DNA of 44,175 nt from UBA8437 sp003445035 (GCA_937901285.1 CALCHI010000458.1:1-44175), one strand, 5' to 3'. Shown: positions 7,586-16,988, numbered from the stretch's first letter. Numbers and translations are program-made. Notes: a model not told the origin generated them from the letters alone.

Positions 7586-10050
7586 GGCTGTGGGCTCCGG
7601 ACAACGGCCAGTCGACGTGCCAACGGACCCACCAGCAACAGCACCAGCCACAACGCCAACGAAACCAGGGACACGAATGATCCTCGACGGAAACTGTCGG
7701 ATTCGTAGTAGACACTGATCGTGTGTTCCCCAGCCGGGCAGGGAACCGCTCGCATGAACATGTTGGCCGGGACCACTCGTTCAAGCTGGCCGTCAACGGT
7801 CGCCTTCCAGTCTGGCGTCCAGGTGTCACTGAACACGACCAGTCCGGCACGAGCCAGCTTGACACGAACCGTGACCCGATGGGCCTGTCGTTGGACCAAC
7901 GTCACCGACTCGGAACCCCGATCCGCCCCTGGCCCGTCCTCGAGCACGTCCGGCCGCGGCAGTCGTTCCTCGACGAAAGTGCCTCCCTCAAATCCCTGTT
8001 TGATCAACGGCCGCAACCTCTCTTCCAGCGCCACCAGCAACTTCCGCTCGGACCCGGCCCGCTCCTCGAGACTTTCCAGCGAATCGACCTGGGTCCAATC
8101 GTGCACGATCACCACCCGCTGCCGGGCCGATGCATTCTCGAACAGGTCGTAGACCTCGTCCCGGTAAGTGAACACGCTCTCCTTGACCAATCGGTCACCG
8201 GCCAGGTCGACGGCGTAGGTCCGATGTGCCCCCCGGGGACAGACATAGTACCGGACCCCCAACAGGTCGAAGAACTGACGCTTGACCGGCCGGGGTGTGT
8301 CGGGACCGAAGGCAAACACGTGCTGCAGAAAAGGGGGCTGCCCGGAAATTGCGAACAGGAAACTGCTGAACCGGCCGGGAATCAGATCCTCGGCACCGCC
8401 GAGAGTGTGAAACCGATCGATCGCAAACCGGTTGAAGAGCCTCGAGGACTCGTCGCACAGGCAGGCCAGGCGAAAGTCCCCGGTTGCCCCAGCCAGCGCC
8501 TCGGCCACGCGATGCGACGGTGCGGCCTTCTCGTCGACCTCCGAGGACTGCAGCCACGGTGACCCCATCACGAACAACTCGACAGCCATCACCACCAGCA
8601 ATCCCATCGCCCCGACCGCCGGTTGCCGCCGCCATCTCGAGTATCCCAGGGCCAACGCGACAGCCACCACGGTCGAACCGGCCAGGACCATCTCCCGAGA
8701 CAATTCCGCAAACCGCTCCAACTGCAAGTCCACGCGAGCGACCAATTCGCCGGCCCCATCCGAAGCCCTCACCAGGCTCAGCCACCAGTCGGGAGGTTCG
8801 ATCTGTCCCATCCAACCGGCAACCCCGTAGACCAGGCCAGCCAGGCCCAGTCCCGAAGCGACGACCATCACCCGGGAACCGCCACGGCGTCTCGAAGCTC
8901 CCTGCACCGCATCGCAGCCCAGGGCCGCCATCACGGCCACGGCGAACAGCAGGAACAGCCGCAGGACGATCGGGCGGCGGAACAGGTTGAAGCCGGGCAC
9001 GTAGAGATAGCAAACCGTATAGACCACGCCTCCCAGGCAATACGAGGCCAGGCCCAGCGTGATGACTGCCCACCACACTGCTTCCTTCCGGTGGCGACTG
9101 AACACCCCGCAGGCGGCCAGCACCAGGGCGACCACGCCGCTGTGGAACATCGCGTTCCAGTTCTGCAGATCGCCCCAGTAGGTTCCCTTGAGAGGATCAC
9201 CCATCAGGCCGGGCACGATCGCCCGCCCCCAGTGTGCCGCCGGAATCGAGTGCGTTTCGGCCACCTCCAAAGACAGTTCGCCGCGGTGAGCCTGCTCCAT
9301 GAACTCGATCGACGGCCACAACACCGCCATCACCAGACCCAGGGCCAGCAACGCCGATGCGACGGCTCCGGCCAGGCGGCCCAGGTTGGCCCGTGAAAAG
9401 CGATCCGACCAGTCCATCGAAAATACCAGCAGGTAGATCGGGATCATCCACGCCATCACCAGGGTGAAGATGGGACACCCCGCCAGGAACTGCAGGGCCA
9501 GCAGGCCGGCCAGGCCAGCCAGACCTCCGACACTCCGACGACGTGCCAGCCGATCCAACTGCCACAAGATCCACGGCCACCAGGCGATCGCGTGGACGAT
9601 CATCGCCTGACCCTCGTGGAAGTGCACCAACCCGGTTCCGCCACCGATGAACACCATCGCCGCCACAGCAGAGGCTTCGGAGGAACACTCCCGGCCACGG
9701 CAGTACAACCACGTCCCTACGCCCGCCAGCAACGTGTGAGCGACGATCAACAGGCAGAAGGCCCGCTCGGTCGAGACCAGCAGGTGAATCCAGTTGGGCG
9801 GATACAACACTCCCTGTTGTACGCTGACCAACAGGGGTACACCGCAATCGGTGTAGGGATTCCAATGGGGAATCGTCCCCCGGCCCAGCATCTCGAAAGC
9901 CACGTCGGCCAATGGGTAGGCGAACAGGTAGAAATCGCCATCCCGTTCTGCCGGAGCCACACCGTCGGCCGCAAACAGGTAACGACCGAACAATGCCAGC
10001 CACAACCCCAGCGGGACCATCGCCACCAGCCAGTTGCGACGCGACTTCAC
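7582..10050 (-). CDS. YfhO-like polytopic membrane protein
   Basis: The protein has 822 residues, with about a dozen hydrophobic segments and a large soluble C-terminal part ending in a further TM segment. The N-terminus has the family pattern: a first TM, then D-G-D-x-x-x-F-A-Y-P-L-A and IPHWNPYTDCGVPLL followed by Gln and YPPNWI. That matches the first extracytoplasmic loop of YfhO/GT-C-fold glycosyltransferases (acidic residue after TM1, W-N-P, G-x-P). Family members in Gram-positives help glycosylate lipoteichoic acid or other surface polymers using a lipid-linked sugar. The acceptor here is unknown. The start is GTG at 10050, 34 bp after the alanine dehydrogenase stop, and the downstream lipoprotein gene overlaps the end. 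Confidence 0.8.
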   Translation of the reverse strand: MKSRRNWLVAMVPLGLWLALFGRYLFAADGVAPAERDGDFYLFAYPLADVAFEMLGRGTIPHWNPYTDCGVPLLVSVQQGVLYPPNWIHLLVSTERAFCLLIVAHTLLAGVGTWLYCRGRECSSEASAVAAMVFIGGGTGLVHFHEGQAMIVHAIAWWPWILWQLDRLARRRSVGGLAGLAGLLALQFLAGCPIFTLVMAWMIPIYLLVFSMDWSDRFSRANLGRLAGAVASALLALGLVMAVLWPSIEFMEQAHRGELSLEVAETHSIPAAHWGRAIVPGLMGDPLKGTYWGDLQNWNAMFHSGVVALVLAACGVFSRHRKEAVWWAVITLGLASYCLGGVVYTVCYLYVPGFNLFRRPIVLRLFLLFAVAVMAALGCDAVQGASRRRGGSRVMVVASGLGLAGLVYGVAGWMGQIEPPDWWLSLVRASDGAGELVARVDLQLERFAELSREMVLAGSTVVAVALALGYSRWRRQPAVGAMGLLVVMAVELFVMGSPWLQSSEVDEKAAPSHRVAEALAGATGDFRLACLCDESSRLFNRFAIDRFHTLGGAEDLIPGRFSSFLFAISGQPPFLQHVFAFGPDTPRPVKRQFFDLLGVRYYVCPRGAHRTYAVDLAGDRLVKESVFTYRDEVYDLFENASARQRVVIVHDWTQVDSLESLEERAGSERKLLVALEERLRPLIKQGFEGGTFVEERLPRPDVLEDGPGADRGSESVTLVQRQAHRVTVRVKLARAGLVVFSDTWTPDWKATVDGQLERVVPANMFMRAVPCPAGEHTISVYYESDSFRRGSFVSLVSLALWLVLLLVGPLARRLAVVRSPQP

Positions 10051-10084
10051 AGCTGCATTCTCCCGCGGGCCGACCCGAGCACCA

Positions 10085-11200
10085 TCAACCCATCCGTGGT
10101 GAGAATTCTTCGCACGGCATCCCGAACGACTCGGCCACCGCCTGGTTGGTCACCTTCCCTGCGTGCACGTTGACCGCCTCGGCCAGGCCCTTGTCAGTGG
10201 CGGCGGCCTTGGCCAGGCCGTCCGAGACAATCCGCTGGATGTAGGGGAAGGTCACGTTGCACAGCGCGTAGGTGCTGGTCCGTCCGACCGCTCCGGGCAT
10301 GTTGGTCACGCAGTAATGCACAATCCCCCCCTCGATGTAGGTCGGTTCCGAGTGGGTCGTCGGTCGAGCCGTTTCCACGCAGCCTCCCTGGTCAATCGCC
10401 ACGTCAATGATCACCGCCCCGGGCTTCATCCGGCCCAGGTCGTCGGCGCTGACAAGCCGGGGAGCCCGGGCCCCCGCGATCAACACCGCCCCGATCACCA
10501 GGTCGGCCATCGCCAGTTGCTCGCGGATGGTGTGCCGATCGGAAAACGTCGTGTTGACGTTGGCCGGCATGATGTCCTCCAGGTACCGCAACTGGTCCAC
10601 GTTGATGTCCAGGATCGTGACGTCGGCCTGGAATCCGGCAGCAATCTGGGCGGCGTTCTTGCCAACCACGCCACCACCGAGGATCGCGATGTGAGCCGGT
10701 GGCACACCGGGGACTCCGCCCAGCAGGATCCCCCGCCCCTCCTGGGGACGTTCCAGGTACTTCGCCCCCTGCTGGATGCTCATTCGGCCCGCCACCTCGC
10801 TCATCGGTGTCAGGCACGGCAGATCTCCCAGCCGTCCCCGCAACGTCTCGTAGGCGATGGCGGTCACTCCCGAATCGATCACCCCCCGGGTCAACGACTC
10901 GTCAGCCGCAAAGTGAAAATACGTCATCAACAACTGGCCGGGTCGCAACTGAACGATCTCCGGAGGCTGCGGCTCCTTGACCTTGATCACCATCCCCGCC
11001 TCGGCCCAGACCTGCTCGGCCGACTCGACAATCTCGGCCCCGCACGCCAGGTACTCGTCGTCGGGAATTCCGCTGCCCTGCCCGGCTCCCGTCTCGACCA
11101 GCACCCGGTGACCACCCTGCGCCAACTCCTCGACTCCCACCGGCAGCATCGCCACACGGTATTCGTCCTGCTTGATCTCTCGCGGCACGCCCACGATCAT
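10085..11200 (-). CDS. ald: Alanine dehydrogenase
   Basis: The product has 371 residues, the usual length for Ald, which reversibly converts L-alanine and NAD+ to pyruvate, ammonia and NADH in the cytoplasm. The start MIVGVPREIKQDEYRVAMLP is the family signature. VIKVKEPQP holds the pyruvate-binding Lys and YFHFAADE the catalytic His. The Rossmann motif AILGGGVVGKNAAQIA and the acidic end of the second strand (DIN) bind NAD. The gene covers the full C-terminal domain. A strong purine-rich Shine-Dalgarno region (GGAGGAGGGAGG) sits just upstream of ATG 11200, which settles the start. A longer open frame continues antisense through nadC and is spurious. The gene is divergent from nadC. Confidence 0.97.
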   Translation of the reverse strand: MIVGVPREIKQDEYRVAMLPVGVEELAQGGHRVLVETGAGQGSGIPDDEYLACGAEIVESAEQVWAEAGMVIKVKEPQPPEIVQLRPGQLLMTYFHFAADESLTRGVIDSGVTAIAYETLRGRLGDLPCLTPMSEVAGRMSIQQGAKYLERPQEGRGILLGGVPGVPPAHIAILGGGVVGKNAAQIAAGFQADVTILDINVDQLRYLEDIMPANVNTTFSDRHTIREQLAMADLVIGAVLIAGARAPRLVSADDLGRMKPGAVIIDVAIDQGGCVETARPTTHSEPTYIEGGIVHYCVTNMPGAVGRTSTYALCNVTFPYIQRIVSDGLAKAAATDKGLAEAVNVHAGKVTNQAVAESFGMPCEEFSPRMG

Positions 11201-11273
11201 GACGATCCTCCCTCCTCCCACTGACCTTTTGGCCATCAAACACCAGTTGCCACCCCGCGACAAGGTGGCTTGA

Positions 11274-12203
11274 ATGTTCGCGATGGAACCGCCTCCCGAA
11301 TTGCCCGCAGCCCCGCCCGAATTCACTTCGGTCGAAGCCGCCGCCGCCGCCGAGCTGATCCGGCTGGCCCTGGCCGAAGATCTCGGTGATGAGGGAGACC
11401 GGACCGGTGACGCACTCATCGACCAGCAGGCGATGGGCCAGGTCGAGATTCGCAACCGGGTCGACGGCACCGTTTGCGGCCTGCCGGTGGTGACACAGCT
11501 TTTTGAGACTCTCGACGACCGGGTCACCATCACGACCTCCGCCCAAGATGGACAACGGATCGGGGAGCCCAGTTGCCTGGCCACTCTGGCCGGACCGGTC
11601 CGCAGCCTTCTGGCCGGAGAGCGAACGGCACTGAACTTCCTCGGCCACCTCTCGGGGATCGCCACGCAGGTGGCGGCCCACGTTGCCGTCGTCGCCGGCA
11701 CCAACTCCCGGGTGCTCGACACCCGCAAGACACTGCCTGGCTGGCGGCGGCTGGCCAAGTACGCCGTCGCCTGTGGCGGTGGAACCAACCACCGCATGGG
11801 CCTGTTCGACGGTGTGCTGATCAAGGACAACCACCTGGCCGGCCGAGGCGATCCGCTCGCCGTCGCCTCGGCGGTCACCGCCGCACGGGACGCGGTCCCC
11901 GAAAACCTGCCCGTGCAGGTCGAAGTCGATACGATCGAACAACTGACCGATGCACTCCGGGCCGCCCCCGACATGGTGCTACTGGACAACATGCCACCCG
12001 GGGAACTGGCGCGGGCCGTGACGATTCGCGACGAGCGGTCTCCCGGCGTTCTGCTGGAGGCCTCCGGGGGCATCACGCTGGAATCACTCGCCGAGGTCGC
12101 CGCCACCGGAGTCGACCGCATCAGCATGGGGGCACTGACACACTCGGTCCCCAACTGGGACGTGGGCTTTGACTGGGTCGCCGGACCCGGCGACCGCCCC
12201 TAG
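11274..12203 (+). CDS. nadC: Nicotinate-nucleotide pyrophosphorylase (carboxylating)
   Basis: This 309-residue quinolinate phosphoribosyltransferase makes nicotinate mononucleotide from quinolinate and PRPP in de novo NAD synthesis. Family marks are RTALNFLGHLSGIAT, the long core LDTRKTLPGWRRLAKYAV followed by CGGGTNHRMGL and FDGVLIKDNH, and the barrel end EASGGITLESL with VDRISMGALTHS. The start ATG at 11274 has the Shine-Dalgarno AAGGTGG five bases upstream; the next ATG at 11283 is less well placed. The N-terminus carries about 20 extra Pro/Ala-rich residues. The TAG stop shares the palindrome CTAG with the stop of the convergent DUF1501 gene. No nadA or nadB is in the window. Confidence 0.97.
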   Translation: MFAMEPPPELPAAPPEFTSVEAAAAAELIRLALAEDLGDEGDRTGDALIDQQAMGQVEIRNRVDGTVCGLPVVTQLFETLDDRVTITTSAQDGQRIGEPSCLATLAGPVRSLLAGERTALNFLGHLSGIATQVAAHVAVVAGTNSRVLDTRKTLPGWRRLAKYAVACGGGTNHRMGLFDGVLIKDNHLAGRGDPLAVASAVTAARDAVPENLPVQVEVDTIEQLTDALRAAPDMVLLDNMPPGELARAVTIRDERSPGVLLEASGGITLESLAEVAATGVDRISMGALTHSVPNWDVGFDWVAGPGDRP

Positions 12204-13651
12204 GCCAGCAGTCCGGGAATCGGCTCGTCCTGGTAGACGTGGTGCGGCCGGTCCTCGGAGTCGTACCAGGCCCCCGTGTGCGGAATGCCCAGCACGTCGT
12301 AGATGGTTGCCGCCATCGTTTCCGGCGTCTGCTTGGATTCCTTCGGGTGTCCGCCGATCTTGTCACTGGCACCAATCACCGTGCCACCCCGAACGCCTCC
12401 GCCAGCAAAGAACACGCTCTGCACCGCACCCCAGTGGTCGCGTCCGGGCAACTCGTAGTGCTGCGGCAGGCCGAAGACCTTTGGTGTCCGACCGAATTCA
12501 CCGGCCATCACGATCATCGTCGAATCCAGCAGGCCCCGATCGTCAAGATCGGAGACCAATCCGGCTACGGCCTGGTCCATCGGTGGCAGCAGGTTGTTCT
12601 TCAGGTGAGGAAAAGCGTTGCCGTGCGTGTCCCAGGTCTCGTTGCGGCCCATGTTCACCTGCACCAGCCCCACCCCGCACTCGACAAGTCGACGTGCCAG
12701 CAAACAGGAGGAACCGAAGAGATTGCGACCGTAGAGCGACCGGACCGGGTCGGGCTCGGTCGTGAGGTCAAACGCCTTCCTGACCCCACTGGAGGACAGC
12801 AGGGAAATGGCACTGTCACGGTACCGGTCGAGATCGGTGACCGAAGCGAGCTGGTCGAGATGACTCTGCTGACGTTCGACGATTCCCAACAGGCGGGTGC
12901 GGTCATCAAGCCGCCTCTGCGTCACGCCTTCGGCCAACGCCAGGTTCGGTGGCTGGAACTCGGTACTGCCCACGTGCTGCACCGGCCGCCGCTGATGATC
13001 AAAGCAGTTCGGACAGGCACCGAACATCCGGCATTGCGGAGCCGCATTGATGATCCAGGGATCGTGGCGTTCCCCCATCACGCCGCCAAACTGGCCGGGA
13101 ATAATCCGGCCACTGGCGTGAGTGATCATGTCGGGAATCACCGCGGCTCCGGGCAACTTGCTACGGTCCCGCAGCAGGTAACCGACCTGCGAGACAATCG
13201 ACGGGTGATCGGTGGCCTGGGGCTTGTTGCCCGAAAAGCCTCGAGGGGTATCGCTCCGCCCGGTCAGCATGATGTGATGACCCAGCGAGTGGCCGTTGGT
13301 CGAATGCGACAGGGAACGAACCACCGCCCACTTGTCGCTGCAGTCGGCCAGCCGCGGCAGGTGCTCACAGATCTGCAACCCGGGAGTCCGGGTCGAAATC
13401 GGATCGAACTCACCGCGGATGTTGTCCGGAGCGTCGGGCTTCATGTCGAAGCTGTCGTGCTGTCCCAGGCCTCCGGAGAGGAACAGGTAGATCACCGACT
13501 TGACCGGAGCCCGACGATTCTGATCACGAGCCGCCTGGACGTCGGCTTGCGTCAGGCCCATCAACCCAATCGAACCCGCCTGCAGCCACTGCCGCCGCGA
13601 GAGATGGGGATGAGAAATCGGTGAACGAACCATTCCACTCATGGCTCCCAT
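12200..13651 (-). CDS. DUF1501 family protein, predicted Tat substrate
   Basis: A 483-residue member of the DUF1501 family, which is abundant in planctomycetes and distantly related to sulfatases/alkaline phosphatases. The N-terminus has a twin-arginine signal (SRRQWLQAGSIGLMGL). The family marks follow: VIYLFLSGGLGQHDSFDMKP near the start of the mature part, then WDTHGNAFPHLKNNLLP and VMAGEFGRTPKV with a later GRDHW. These hold the likely metal-ligand Asp and His residues. The enzymatic activity of DUF1501 proteins is not established. DUF1501 genes are often paired with DUF1549/DUF1553 (PSD1) genes, but no such partner is here. Starts at 13651, 13642 and 13633 are possible; the AGGA 11 bases before 13651 favours the first. 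The gene is convergent with nadC. Confidence 0.92.
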   Translation of the reverse strand: MGAMSGMVRSPISHPHLSRRQWLQAGSIGLMGLTQADVQAARDQNRRAPVKSVIYLFLSGGLGQHDSFDMKPDAPDNIRGEFDPISTRTPGLQICEHLPRLADCSDKWAVVRSLSHSTNGHSLGHHIMLTGRSDTPRGFSGNKPQATDHPSIVSQVGYLLRDRSKLPGAAVIPDMITHASGRIIPGQFGGVMGERHDPWIINAAPQCRMFGACPNCFDHQRRPVQHVGSTEFQPPNLALAEGVTQRRLDDRTRLLGIVERQQSHLDQLASVTDLDRYRDSAISLLSSSGVRKAFDLTTEPDPVRSLYGRNLFGSSCLLARRLVECGVGLVQVNMGRNETWDTHGNAFPHLKNNLLPPMDQAVAGLVSDLDDRGLLDSTMIVMAGEFGRTPKVFGLPQHYELPGRDHWGAVQSVFFAGGGVRGGTVIGASDKIGGHPKESKQTPETMAATIYDVLGIPHTGAWYDSEDRPHHVYQDEPIPGLLA

Positions 13652-13718
13652 CCTATCAAATTCCTGCCATTGATGACAAATCGACCTTTTCGGCTCCCGG
13701 GAAACCGTCCGACCGGCC

Positions 13719-13747
13719 TTGACCCCTGTCGGACCATTCCAAGAATA
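13719..13747 (+). promoter_or_regulatory. Candidate sigma70-type promoter of the small basic protein gene
   Basis: TTGACC at 13719-13724 is followed after 17 bp by AGAATA at 13742-13747. The ATG of the small protein lies about 60 bp further on. The gap between the divergent DUF1501 gene and this one has no other clear element. Confidence 0.45.
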
Positions 13748-13815
13748 GAGCCGGACGCGGGTGGCGGCAGGCAGCCCCCGATCTTTATTTTCGGCACACA
13801 GACGGCAACGACATT

Positions 13816-13983
13816 ATGACGGGCTACACAGTCCATACCGGCTCCAACGACAATTTCCGCGAAGGCTGGGACCAGATCTTCAGCGGTGGCAAGAAGAAGA
13901 CGTCCAAGGGGTCCAAGACCCGGGCGAAAAAGAAGGCCCCGCAGAAAAAGACAGCCGGCCGATCGGCCAAGAAGAAACGATAG
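13816..13983 (+). CDS. Small conserved basic protein (55 aa)
   Basis: This 55-residue protein starts MTGYTVHTGS, continues through a short aromatic and acidic segment (FREGWDQIFSGG), and ends in a Lys/Arg/Ala/Ser tail with several Lys-Lys-Lys clusters. I recall proteins with this Y-T-V-H-T-G-S head and basic tail as recurrent, uncharacterised planctomycete genes; that is memory, not a search. The tail resembles histone H1-like or ribosome-associated basic tails, so nucleic-acid binding is a reasonable guess. It has its own promoter candidate upstream. The phosphohexomutase gene begins 31 bp downstream. It is short enough to be missed by length-filtered gene calling. Confidence 0.8.
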   Translation: MTGYTVHTGSNDNFREGWDQIFSGGKKKTSKGSKTRAKKKAPQKKTAGRSAKKKR

Positions 13984-14014
13984 TCACCGGCATCCCGCCA
14001 CGAGGACAGGACCC

Positions 14015-15811
14015 GTGCAGTCGTCGGCGGCGCGATTGGAACAGGCGGTTGCCGACGGCCGGATCGACCCGGAAGTCGCCGGGCGTATCCGCCGCTGGCT
14101 GACCGACCCCGCACTGGACGAGTTTTCCGGTGCCGTCGCGGCGCTGCTCGACGCCGATGACACCGACCAGCTGGTCCGGCTGTTCTGGGAAGAGATTCCG
14201 TTCGGCACCGGGGGCCGGCGGGGGGTGATGGGCCCACTGGGCACCGCCACGATCAACTCGCGGACCATCGCCGAAAGTGCCCATGGCCTGGCCCGCCATC
14301 TTCAGGACACCGGGCACACAGGTGGCCGCATCGCGGTCGCTCACGACACCCGGAACCGTTCGGTCGAGTTCGCCCGCCTGGTGTCCACCACCCTCGCCGC
14401 CCACGGTTTCGAGGTGCTCGAATTCGATGGGCACCGGGCCACTCCCACGCTCTCGTTCACCGTCCGACATCTCGCGTGCGTTGCTGGAGTTGTCATCTCC
14501 GCTTCACACAACCCGCCCTCGGACAACGGCTTCAAAGCCTACTGGTCGCACGGTGGCCAGGTCCTCCCACCTCACGACAGTGGAATCGTTGAGTGTGTTG
14601 CCCGTTCAACCGAAATCCCCACGATGGCCTACGACCAGGCCATCCAGGACGGCCACATCACCCGACTCGGTCCCGAAATCGACCAGGCGTACCGTCAGGC
14701 CGTCCTCGCAATCCGACGGCCGGCTGCTGATCTCCAAGCCCACGACCCAGCTACCCTTTCGGCCCTCTACACGCCGCTTTGCGGGGTCGGTGCCAGCTCG
14801 GTGTTGCCGGTGCTCCACGAGGCCGGTTTCGTCGGCGTCGAGTTGTTCGAACCGCAGGCCGCTCCTGACGGGAACTTCACCGCGGTGCCCGATCAACTGC
14901 CCAACCCAGAACGTCCGGAGGTCTTCGGGCCGGCAATCGCCGCCGCCGATCAAAACGGACAGGTCCTCGTCCTGGCCACCGATCCCGACGCCGACCGACT
15001 TGCCGTGGCCGCCCCCGATCCTGACGGTGTGTGGAGAGTGATGACCGGCAACCAATTGGCTGTCATCCTGCTCGACCACCTGCTCCGGCAACACGATTGG
15101 CCCCCCGAGGCGTACGTGCTCACCACTCTGGTCACCACGCCGCTGTTGGGAGTGCTCTGCCGCGGTCACGGAGTCCAGGCCGTGGACGACCTGCCGGTCG
15201 GGTTCAAGCACATCGCAGGAGAGATTCAACAACGAGGTCCCGAAGGATTTGTCTTCGGGTGTGAGGAATCCATCGGATTCCAGGCCGGGACGTACTGCCG
15301 GGACAAGGACGCCGCCGTGGCCGCACTGCTGGTCGCCGACGTCGCCCTGGAACTCCACGCCGAAAACCGTACCATCTGGCACCGTCTCGACGACATCTTC
15401 TCGCAACACGGACGGGTCAACGAGTTTCAACACTCCGTTTTTGCACACGGTCCGTCCGGCCGGAAGCAAATCGACCAGGCCATGGGCTCGCTCCGCCACC
15501 AGCCGCCGGCCAGCACAGGCGGACATTCCTGGAGCCGAGTCAGGGACTACCAGAGCCACGAAATCCGCAGTCTGCCGGACAACCGAACTGCCCAACCACT
15601 GCCGGCCCCCTCGACCAACCTCCTGGTCTTCGAGAGCAACCCCGTCCATTCGCCGATGATCACCCTGGCCGTCCGGCCCTCGGGCACCGAACCGAAAATC
15701 AAGTTCTACGGTTTCGCCAGGCAACTGGAACCCGACGACGCAGACACTCGCGAGGCGATCGATCAACTCGAACACGGACTCGTCGAACTACTCCAAACCC
15801 TGATCTCCTGA
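14015..15811 (+). CDS. Phosphoglucomutase/phosphomannomutase
   Basis: The product has 598 residues and belongs to the alpha-D-phosphohexomutase superfamily, interconverting hexose 1- and 6-phosphates for polysaccharide precursors. All four site loops are visible. The phosphoserine loop VISASHNP has Ser164. The Mg2+ loop is TDPDADRL (Asp323, 325 and 327). The sugar loop FVFGCEESIGF has the Glu-Glu-Ser of the PGM2-like branch, with Cys where Phe or Tyr is common. The phosphate loop is RPSGTEPKIKFY. About 55 residues precede the catalytic domain, normal for the PGM2-like type. The GTG start at 14015 has AGGACAGG upstream. A longer frame from 13886 overlaps the small basic gene and is not needed. 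UbiA follows after 4 bp, probably in one operon. Confidence 0.95.
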   Translation: MQSSAARLEQAVADGRIDPEVAGRIRRWLTDPALDEFSGAVAALLDADDTDQLVRLFWEEIPFGTGGRRGVMGPLGTATINSRTIAESAHGLARHLQDTGHTGGRIAVAHDTRNRSVEFARLVSTTLAAHGFEVLEFDGHRATPTLSFTVRHLACVAGVVISASHNPPSDNGFKAYWSHGGQVLPPHDSGIVECVARSTEIPTMAYDQAIQDGHITRLGPEIDQAYRQAVLAIRRPAADLQAHDPATLSALYTPLCGVGASSVLPVLHEAGFVGVELFEPQAAPDGNFTAVPDQLPNPERPEVFGPAIAAADQNGQVLVLATDPDADRLAVAAPDPDGVWRVMTGNQLAVILLDHLLRQHDWPPEAYVLTTLVTTPLLGVLCRGHGVQAVDDLPVGFKHIAGEIQQRGPEGFVFGCEESIGFQAGTYCRDKDAAVAALLVADVALELHAENRTIWHRLDDIFSQHGRVNEFQHSVFAHGPSGRKQIDQAMGSLRHQPPASTGGHSWSRVRDYQSHEIRSLPDNRTAQPLPAPSTNLLVFESNPVHSPMITLAVRPSGTEPKIKFYGFARQLEPDDADTREAIDQLEHGLVELLQTLIS

Positions 15812-15815
15812 CCCC

Positions 15816-16772
15816 ATGCCCACGCCACCACCCACGTCCACGCAGCCCCACTCCTCGCCGTTGCTGGCCTGGCTGCAACTGGTCCGATTGCCGACGGTCT
15901 TCACCGCTCTGGCCGACATCCTGCTGGGAACCCAGTTGGTCGCCACCGCTGACGCGACAACTTCTCCCAGAACCCTTGGCCTGCTCCTGATCGCTTCCGC
16001 CGGCCTCTACCTCGCGGGGATGGTCTTCAACGATGTCTTCGATCGGCATCGCGACGCGGTCGAGCGGCCGGGCCGACCATTGCCGTCGGGTCGAGTCACC
16101 CTGTCGTCAGCCGTCACCCTGGGAACGGTGTTGATGATCGGTGGGGTGGTCGCAGCGGCAACGGCCGACGGGAGTTCGTCCAGAGCAGGCCTTTTGGTCG
16201 CGCTCGGACTCGCCGTTTGTGTCCTCGCCTACGACGGACTGCTCAAGACCACTCCACTGGGGCCGCTGGCGATGGGAGCCTGCCGCAGCCTCAATGTCCT
16301 TCTGGGAGCCACGGTTGGCGGCTCATTGGAAGCACTCGCCCAGGGCCCGCCATTGCACGTGGCCGCCGGGCTGGGGATCTACATCACCGGAGTCACCTGG
16401 TTCGCCCGGAACGAAGCCGGATCCAGCACCCGTGGACAACTGACGGCAGCTGTCCTGTTGATCAACATCGGACTGGCCACGCTGATCACCTTCGCAGGAA
16501 TGAGCCAGACCGCCCAGCAGCAGAACGCCTCCACGTCGGTCCTCCTACTGATGGCCCTGATCGTGGTGTCGATCAACCGGAGACTGATCGCCGCCATTCG
16601 GGATCCACAGCCCGAACGTGTGCAATCCGGAGTTGGCATCCTGCTGCTCTCACTCATCATGATCGACGCCACCCTCGCCCTGGCCGCCTCTGGTCGCACA
16701 ACACCGGCCCTGCTGATTGCCTCACTGATGATCCCGGCCCTGGTCCTGAAACGCTGGATCCGGATGACCTGA
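15816..16772 (+). CDS. UbiA-family prenyltransferase
   Basis: A 318-residue, roughly eight- to nine-TM protein of the UbiA superfamily, which transfers an isoprenoid chain to an aromatic or other acceptor in the membrane. The first Asp-rich motif is intact: NDVFDRHRDAVERPGRPLPSG, with N72, D73, D76 and D80. The second site is reduced to AYDGLLK, rather than the usual D-x-x-x-D. The family spans ubiquinone, menaquinone, haem O, phosphatidylglycerol-type lipids and EboC-like members. The substrate cannot be decided here. It lies 4 bp after the phosphohexomutase, suggesting co-transcription, but no quinone or Ebo genes are near. Confidence 0.88.
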   Translation: MPTPPPTSTQPHSSPLLAWLQLVRLPTVFTALADILLGTQLVATADATTSPRTLGLLLIASAGLYLAGMVFNDVFDRHRDAVERPGRPLPSGRVTLSSAVTLGTVLMIGGVVAAATADGSSSRAGLLVALGLAVCVLAYDGLLKTTPLGPLAMGACRSLNVLLGATVGGSLEALAQGPPLHVAAGLGIYITGVTWFARNEAGSSTRGQLTAAVLLINIGLATLITFAGMSQTAQQQNASTSVLLLMALIVVSINRRLIAAIRDPQPERVQSGVGILLLSLIMIDATLALAASGRTTPALLIASLMIPALVLKRWIRMT

Positions 16773-16867
16773 GTCGAGCTTCCAAATCTTCGACACACGC
16801 CCAACGACAAACGGCCCGCACACCACCGCCCTCCGGCAGAATGCGAGCCGTTGCTGTCTAAGAAAAA

Positions 16868-16942
16868 TGACCCCGAGGGGATTCGAACCCCTGTTGCCGG
16901 AGCGAAAGTCCGGAGTCCTGAGCCTGACTAGACGACGGGGCC
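16868..16942 (-). tRNA. tRNA-Glu (anticodon UUC)
   Basis: Read on the minus strand, GGCCCCG pairs with CGGGGTC (one G-T wobble), with discriminator A at 16868. The anticodon arm is CCGGA-CTTTCGC-TCCGG (anticodon TTC). The T arm AGGGG-TTCGAAT-CCCCT is standard. CCA is not encoded; a run of T follows directly (16863-16867 read in reverse), which may end transcription. Confidence 0.96.
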
Positions 16943-16960
16943 GGGTCGGTTTTCGGCCAC

Positions 16961-16988
16961 ACTTTAGGCACATCGCCTGGAATGTCAA
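16961..16988 (-). promoter_or_regulatory. Strong sigma70-type promoter of tRNA-Glu
   Basis: On the minus strand a perfect TTGACA (16983-16988) is followed after 16 bp by TAAAGT (16961-16966), about 19 bp before the first base of tRNA-Glu. The position and the quality of the -35 fit a stable-RNA promoter. Confidence 0.75.
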
